A stretch of 20,774 bases of DNA, taken from WTJH01 sp049598145. GTDB taxonomy: Bacteria > Bacteroidota > Bacteroidia > Flavobacteriales > Flavobacteriaceae. Below are positions 16,293-20,774 of this stretch, in pieces. The notes under the pieces are model-generated. The model saw only the letters and a program-made list of their open reading frames with translations. It ran no database searches and was not told the origin of the DNA. Each line of letters opens with the position of its first letter. Within the stretch, counting starts at the first letter, position 1. The stretch is from the NCBI GenBank assembly GCA_049598145.1, contig JBMYNJ010000021.1, positions 1 through 20,774 of the forward strand, read 5' to 3'. The position numbers and the translations under genes are program-made.

Positions 16293-17450
16293 TTAGGCCG
16301 TTTTTAATTGAGCCGTAGCCCATCGTTTTTTTCTTTTGTTAATATTCCCCTCAACCACGTAGTGGTCGATGGTTGGAGCAAATACATTCATCAAGAGAAT
16401 GGCTAACATTACTCCTTCGGGATAAGCCGGATTAAATACACGGATAAGGATGCAAAGGACCCCAACCAAAATACCGTAAATCCATTTTCCTTTTTGTGTT
16501 TGTGCTGCAGATACCGGATCGGTTGCCATAAATACAATTCCAAAAGCGAATCCTCCGACCACTAAATGGTTCATCCATGAGAAATTCATCAATGCATTGG
16601 CTCCCCAAAGATTAAATAAAAACCCAACCAAAGCAGCTCCTAACACTCCTCCAGCCATAATTCTCCAACTTCCTACCCCTGTGGCAATCAGAATTAAGGC
16701 ACCGACTAGTACCCACAGCGTTGAGGTTTCTGCAATAGATCCCGGAATGGCTCCTTGGAACATCTCAAACATGCTGTAGTTCACCTGACCTCCAGCAGCT
16801 AAAGTTCCTAAAATCGTTTCTCCGGAAATACCATCAATAGCTGAAGCTTCGGAAACCCACACTTTATTTCCCGACATATAAGTAGGGTATGCAAAGAAGG
16901 CGAAAGCACGAGCCGTTAGGGCAGGGTTGAGAATATTCATTCCAGTACCTCCAAAGGCTTCTTTAGCAATCAAAACTGCGAAAGCTACAGATAAGGCGAC
17001 CATCCATAAGGGAATGTCTACCGGCATAATCATAGGAATTAATAATCCAGTTACCAGATATCCTTCGTTTACTTCATGTCCTCTGTAAACAGCAAAAGCA
17101 AATTCAATGGATAGCCCCACAATGTAGGAAACGGCTACCATTGGAAGGATTTTCCAAGAGCCATGTATGAAGGCATCCAGAAAAGTAAAAGCCTCTCCCG
17201 TTTGGATGTAGTACTGATAGCCTGTATTATAAATCCCGTAAACCAAGGCAGGTAAAAGTGCAATGATTACAGTCACCATGGTTCTTTTTAGGTCGACCGC
17301 ATCGCGGATATGTGCTCCTTTTTGGGTAGTGTGATTCGGCACAAACAAAAAGGTGTCAAATGCGTTAATTGCAGGGGCAAATTTTTCATATTTCTGCCCT
17401 TTACCAAAAGGTTTCTTGAGGGCATCCATGCGTTTTCTGATAAACTCCAT
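16293..17450 (-). CDS. nqrB: Na+-translocating NADH:quinone reductase subunit B
   Basis: The largest membrane subunit, 385 residues with about ten helices, which holds riboflavin and a covalent FMN and forms the Na+ path. Strong family blocks: HIRDAVDLKRTM (47-58), RGHEVNEGYLVTGLLIPMI, AKEAFGGTGMNILNPAL, GSIAETSTLW, FMATDPVSAAQT and NPAYPEGVMLAILLMN. The flavinylation segment reads DGISGET (206-212); in Vibrio it is DGYSGAT, so Glu stands where Ala is usual, directly before the acceptor Thr212. The start is ATG 17450; a TTG two codons upstream (17456) is less likely. It lies 13 bases after nqrA. Confidence 0.97.
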   Translation of the reverse strand: MEFIRKRMDALKKPFGKGQKYEKFAPAINAFDTFLFVPNHTTQKGAHIRDAVDLKRTMVTVIIALLPALVYGIYNTGYQYYIQTGEAFTFLDAFIHGSWKILPMVAVSYIVGLSIEFAFAVYRGHEVNEGYLVTGLLIPMIMPVDIPLWMVALSVAFAVLIAKEAFGGTGMNILNPALTARAFAFFAYPTYMSGNKVWVSEASAIDGISGETILGTLAAGGQVNYSMFEMFQGAIPGSIAETSTLWVLVGALILIATGVGSWRIMAGGVLGAALVGFLFNLWGANALMNFSWMNHLVVGGFAFGIVFMATDPVSAAQTQKGKWIYGILVGVLCILIRVFNPAYPEGVMLAILLMNVFAPTIDHYVVEGNINKRKKRWATAQLKTA

Positions 17451-17463
17451 CTTCAATTTATTT

Positions 17464-18816
17464 TTAACCTACTTCTTTAATCATTAATTCAATCCCTTGG
17501 CGAATAATTTCCTGTGCTTCGATTTTCGAAGTATTCGCATAGTCGATCAGCCCAAAATCTTCAGAAACTACTTCATAGATCCCTAGGGCCTCCATTTTCT
17601 CAATATCTTCTATCATACAGGCTTTTAATAACTGCATGGGATAGATATCCATTGGAAATACTTTTTCCATCTCTCCCGTGACCACTAGGGCACGTTCTTC
17701 TCCATTTAAGTTGGTATCCACCTCAAAACCCCTTTTGCCAAAAAGCCAAGAAAGTGACGTATTGGATAAACTGGGAATATTATTTCCCACAAAAGGAAGC
17801 CATCCAAACATACGGTAATGGTTTCCTTCGGGGATTATTGAAACTAAATTATTGTAAAAACCGATATGACCTTCATGATCGGTAGCAACTCCTGTTAGTA
17901 CATTCCCATTAATAATTCGAACCGGGCGATCGGTATCTGCCTGAGCAACTTTCATTAAAGGAGCAATCTCTGCACCAATCTGAGTCTGAAAATATTGTGG
18001 AGCAGCGACAGAAGTTCCTGCGAAAGCAACTGTTCGTTGAGCAGAAAAAACTCCAGTTTCAAAAAAGCGGCCAATATTCACAACATCTTCCGGGCCTACG
18101 ACCCAAACGCGGTCTCCAGAATTGATAGGACATAAGCGTTGAATTTGCACACTGGGATTCCCTGCCGGGTGTGGCCCCTTGACGGATATCCCTTGAACGT
18201 TTTGGATACCTGTGAAAAACCCTCCAAAACTGTTATCGTAAGTTAAATAGAGAGGACCTTGTGTTAATTTCGACAATATATCGATCCCCGCCTGAAATTC
18301 CGACTTGTTATTTTTGAGTAAAAATTCATAATCCACATCCAGTGGGGCTGTAGCGTATGTGGAAATCAAAATTGCGTTGGGAGTATCGTCGGGGTTGGCA
18401 ACTACATCATAGGGTCGCTGCTTGATAAACGGCCAACAACCGGCAGCCAACATCAGTGAAACAATTTGATCGCGGGAATTCCGATTTTCCGGACTGGCAT
18501 CGTGCTTTTCTTGACGTTCGCCTTCAGCAATGATCACTACTTTTAAAATCTTTCTTTTAGCCCCACGAACCACCGCTTGAACTGTTCCTGAAACAGGGCT
18601 TACAAATTGAATACGCGGGTCTTTTTTATCGAAGAAAATGGGTGTTCCCTGGGCAACTTGGTCTCCTTCTCGAACAGCTAGTTTGGGGGTGGTAGTGAAA
18701 AAATCGTCTGGTTGCAGGGCGTAAGTCGCCGAAGGTTGTGCTACATTTAAAATTTTCTCAGCCTGACCCCTAAGCTTCAGTTGTGCACCTTTACGGATGC
18801 GAATGTCATTGGACAT
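17464..18816 (-). CDS. nqrA: Na+-translocating NADH:quinone reductase subunit A
   Basis: The cytoplasmic subunit of Nqr, 450 residues, related to RnfC but without its Fe-S ferredoxin part; it is linked to the ubiquinone/inhibitor site. Seen: the opening MSNDIRIRKGAQLKLRG, a barrel-sandwich domain with VREGDQVAQGTPIFF and FVSPVSGTVQAVVRG, KQRPYD, and the central GPHPAGNPSVQIQ block typical of NqrA. An upstream in-frame ATG at 18846 would add ten residues, but it overlaps the promoter region before the expected transcript start, so ATG 18816 is chosen; it also matches the usual MS-DIRI start. First gene of the eight-gene operon. Confidence 0.97.
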   Translation of the reverse strand: MSNDIRIRKGAQLKLRGQAEKILNVAQPSATYALQPDDFFTTTPKLAVREGDQVAQGTPIFFDKKDPRIQFVSPVSGTVQAVVRGAKRKILKVVIIAEGERQEKHDASPENRNSRDQIVSLMLAAGCWPFIKQRPYDVVANPDDTPNAILISTYATAPLDVDYEFLLKNNKSEFQAGIDILSKLTQGPLYLTYDNSFGGFFTGIQNVQGISVKGPHPAGNPSVQIQRLCPINSGDRVWVVGPEDVVNIGRFFETGVFSAQRTVAFAGTSVAAPQYFQTQIGAEIAPLMKVAQADTDRPVRIINGNVLTGVATDHEGHIGFYNNLVSIIPEGNHYRMFGWLPFVGNNIPSLSNTSLSWLFGKRGFEVDTNLNGEERALVVTGEMEKVFPMDIYPMQLLKACMIEDIEKMEALGIYEVVSEDFGLIDYANTSKIEAQEIIRQGIELMIKEVG

Positions 18817-18847
18817 AAAGCTTTGTTTAGTATTTTCTAAAATCATG

Positions 18848-18878
18848 CAAATTTAAGCATTCAATGCTATATCCTAAA
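18848..18878 (-). promoter_or_regulatory. Promoter of the nqr operon
   Basis: On the minus strand TAAATTTG (18855-18848) matches TAnnTTTG exactly; TTTA (18878-18875) lies 19 bases upstream and is one base from the TTTG -33 element. The expected start near 18841 gives a leader of about 25 bases before ATG 18816. The rest of the 139-base region between nqrA and the plug gene is AT-rich with no other clear signal. Confidence 0.62.
18856..18868. promoter_or_regulatory. 13-bp palindrome in the nqr promoter spacer
   Basis: AGCATT-C-AATGCT is a perfect 6-bp inverted repeat with a one-base centre, placed exactly between the -33 and -7 elements and abutting the -7 box. Such a position suits an operator for a dimeric regulator, but no regulator is known from this window. 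Confidence 0.35.
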
Positions 18879-18955
18879 GACATAAACCTAAGGAATTCTA
18901 TTATTTATAATTATTCTAAATAGATTTTCATTGTTTAATTTCTTTTCTTTGGAAA

Positions 18956-20206
18956 ATGGAAAGATTCAGTCGGATAACCCTCGTTCTATGGGGAATTTGT
19001 TTTTTGGGAAAAGCTCAAGAATTTCCTCAAAACACCCCAGATTATATCCAGTCAACTTTTTTTGAAGTAAATGGACAAATCGACCCTTTCCCCATCTTAA
19101 ATCCCGGTGAAAAAGCCATACTCCATTTTGATGATCTTCGGGCTCAGGAAGCAGATTATTTTTATAGCCTTCGATATTTTAATCACGATTGGCAACCCAG
19201 TCAACTCTTTGAAAACGAATATTTGCGTGGAATTGCGCAGGGACGTGTAACCGACTTTGGCAATGCGGTAAACACCCTACAACCTTTCACACACTATCGA
19301 TTAGCGATTCCCAACAATGAAACCCAACCCCTGCTGAGTGGAAACTATTTATTGGAGATTGAAGATATCAACGGCACCGTTGTCTTTTCCAAACCCTTTG
19401 CGATTGCACAAGGCGGCGGAGAAATTTCAGGAGGGGTATATCGCAGCGTGGATTTAGAAAAATTTCAATCGCACCAAAGACTCCAACTAAGTCTTCGTTC
19501 CAATCAAGGAACTTTTCGCCAACCCGAAGAACGCTTACATGTCTATGTGATACAAAACAAGCGTTGGGATAAATGCCAAGGCCCAGTCCCGATCCAATTT
19601 AACCGGGGTTCTCAGATCGATTTTAAACTTGAAAAAAGCTTAGAATTTGCCGGAGAACACGAATTTACATTTTTGGACACCAAGGATCTTCGCATCCCCG
19701 GACCTCAAACGGCCTTTGTTGATCGGGAAGATCTCTACATCGCACATCTGCACCCAGACCCCTTTGAAGCTCAAATGCCCTATAGTTGGCGAGCAGACCT
19801 GAATGGTCGTTATCAAATTCAAAATATCCAAGATTATGGTGATGTTCACCAAATTGCCGATTACGGCTGGGTTCATTTTACCTACTCCGCACCAGCACCC
19901 AATAAAACCGATACCATTTATGTACTCGGGCACTTCAACGGATTTCTACCCAACCCTTCTTATGAATTGTATTACAATCCCCAAACTGCGGCCTATGAAA
20001 CTTACATCCAGCTGAAACAGGGAATATATAATTATCAATACTATTTGCTTAAGTCTCAAGATAAGAGGGAGTTAATCCCTTTGGGCGGAAATCATGCTCA
20101 AACCGAAAATGAATATACGGTCCTGGTCTATTACCGAGCCTTTGGGGCACTACACGATGCACTGGTGGCTACACAAACTTTTAACAGTTTTAATTTGTTG
20201 AATTAA
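18956..20206 (+). CDS. Type IX secretion system plug protein (DUF5103 family)
   Basis: A 416-residue exported protein with a signal peptide at 1-20 (LGKAQ). The N-terminal domain (about 25-150) has the family pattern: NTPDYIQS, YFYSLRYFNHDWQPSQL, EYLRG and YRLAIPNN. The C-terminal part (about 305-400) is a beta sandwich like those of carbohydrate-binding module 48 (YVLGHFNGF, YNPQTAAYET, LKQGIYNYQYYLL). A DUF5103 member is the Plug that closes the SprA channel of the Flavobacterium johnsoniae type IX secretion system, so this protein probably blocks the idle outer-membrane translocon. No other T9SS gene is in the window. It is divergent from nqrA; apaG follows after 53 bases. No convincing promoter was placed. 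Confidence 0.83.
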   Translation: MERFSRITLVLWGICFLGKAQEFPQNTPDYIQSTFFEVNGQIDPFPILNPGEKAILHFDDLRAQEADYFYSLRYFNHDWQPSQLFENEYLRGIAQGRVTDFGNAVNTLQPFTHYRLAIPNNETQPLLSGNYLLEIEDINGTVVFSKPFAIAQGGGEISGGVYRSVDLEKFQSHQRLQLSLRSNQGTFRQPEERLHVYVIQNKRWDKCQGPVPIQFNRGSQIDFKLEKSLEFAGEHEFTFLDTKDLRIPGPQTAFVDREDLYIAHLHPDPFEAQMPYSWRADLNGRYQIQNIQDYGDVHQIADYGWVHFTYSAPAPNKTDTIYVLGHFNGFLPNPSYELYYNPQTAAYETYIQLKQGIYNYQYYLLKSQDKRELIPLGGNHAQTENEYTVLVYYRAFGALHDALVATQTFNSFNLLN

Positions 20207-20259
20207 ATACCCACTTGATCGTTCTTCCTACAAAATAATTCCTTACTTTTAAAAACATT

Positions 20260-20646
20260 ATGATTCAACAAGTTACACGGGGTATAAAAATATCTGTCCA
20301 AGCAGATTATGAGGGTAGTTTTTTAAAAGACTATGTCCTTCACTACGCCTTTGTGTACAAGATCACCATTGAAAATCAAAGTAAAAATGCCGTCCAATTA
20401 TTAACGCGGCATTGGAAAATAAAAGAAGCCTTAAACCCCACTCAATATGTCAATGGTGATGGTGTTGTAGGAAAAAAACCGGTTCTTCAACCCGGAGAAT
20501 CTCATTCTTACCAATCCGGATGTTTGCTCACTACCCCGGTAGGCTCTATGCAAGGGACGTATATCATGATCGACTTTACTTTAGCCAAAAAGTTTCATGT
20601 GGAAATCCCAATCTTTAAGCTCAATGCTCCACACATTCTGAATTAA
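20260..20646 (+). CDS. apaG: ApaG domain protein
   Basis: A 128-residue protein of normal ApaG length, a single fibronectin-III-like domain. The family blocks are clear: YAFVYKITIENQS, LLTRHWKI, the glycine-rich GDGVVGKKPVLQPGES, and YQSGCLLTTPVGSMQGTY. ApaG was linked to Co2+/Mg2+ resistance in enterobacteria, and the same domain occurs in some F-box proteins, but its molecular function is not settled. No signal peptide, so cytoplasmic. In the same direction as the plug gene and pruA. Confidence 0.95.
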   Translation: MIQQVTRGIKISVQADYEGSFLKDYVLHYAFVYKITIENQSKNAVQLLTRHWKIKEALNPTQYVNGDGVVGKKPVLQPGESHSYQSGCLLTTPVGSMQGTYIMIDFTLAKKFHVEIPIFKLNAPHILN

Positions 20647-20711
20647 GAACTGAAGCATCTCCAACAATTTTCTGAAGAAAATATTTAAATTGGCTCCAAA
20701 ATTGATCCATT

Positions 20712-20774
20712 ATGGCCAACGCATGTTTTAAAGTCCCATATCCTATGAACGAACCCGTTCGGGATTATGCTCCT
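20712..20774 (+). CDS. pruA: L-glutamate gamma-semialdehyde dehydrogenase, N-terminal fragment
   Basis: Only 21 codons, cut by the window end. The start MANACFKVPYPMNEPVRDYA matches the N-terminus of Bacteroidota PruA (delta-1-pyrroline-5-carboxylate dehydrogenase), where a VP-x-x-x-NEPV-x-x-YAP segment is typical. This NAD-dependent mitochondrial-type enzyme turns glutamate semialdehyde into glutamate, the second step of proline breakdown. No catalytic residue is within the fragment, so the call rests on the N-terminal pattern alone. Confidence 0.72.
   Translation, partial: MANACFKVPYPMNEPVRDYAP

Noticed and set aside
18944..18951. TTTCTTTG as a -7 box for the plug gene
   Set aside because: It ends four bases before the ATG, so transcription would start inside or after the start codon, and no -33 element is at the right distance.

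Overview
The window comes from a member of the Bacteroidota, most likely a marine-type Flavobacteriales. Three signs support this: a complete Na+-translocating NADH:quinone reductase (nqr) operon followed by an FMN transferase gene (apbE), a type IX secretion plug protein (DUF5103 family), and promoters of the Bacteroidota TAnnTTTG type placed just upstream of several genes. Coding density is very high. No tRNA, rRNA, insertion sequence, prophage, CRISPR array or defence locus was seen, and no gene-free stretch exceeds about 140 bases.

Left part (1-5,600): a secreted DUF1573 protein, a convergent secreted aspartyl protease with a PDZ domain, then a PLP aminotransferase and murB (cell-wall precursor synthesis) on the plus strand, meeting dtd and rsgA (translation quality control and ribosome maturation) on the minus strand. 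Middle (5,600-9,365): a plus-strand cluster of gpmI (glycolysis), a thioredoxin-fold lipoprotein, map (N-terminal methionine removal) and a SAM-dependent methyltransferase, tightly spaced. Then a 699-residue repeat-rich surface/fibre-like protein on the minus strand (9,362-11,461) with its own promoter.

Right part (11,542-18,855): one minus-strand operon, nqrA-B-C-D-E-F, a small unknown gene, then apbE. Nqr oxidises NADH, reduces quinone and pumps Na+; NqrB and NqrC carry FMN bound to threonine, which ApbE attaches on the periplasmic side, so enzyme and maturation factor are made together. A promoter with a 13-bp palindrome in its spacer lies before nqrA, and a good intrinsic terminator lies between nqrF and the small gene, suggesting that the last two genes are made at a lower level. 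Divergently on the plus strand follow the T9SS plug protein, apaG and the first 21 codons of pruA (proline catabolism), cut by the window edge.

Two runs of exactly ten N interrupt genes (methyltransferase at 8,622 and nqrF at 14,059). In both cases deleting the Ns and merging one identical flanking base restores a perfect family-like reading frame; in nqrF this puts the four Fe-S cysteines at 70, 76, 79 and 111, the numbers known for Vibrio cholerae NqrF. They look like assembly joins, not missing sequence or broken genes. No clearly new system is present; the least explained items are the small gene between nqrF and apbE, the altered flavinylation motif of NqrB, and the repeat-rich surface protein.
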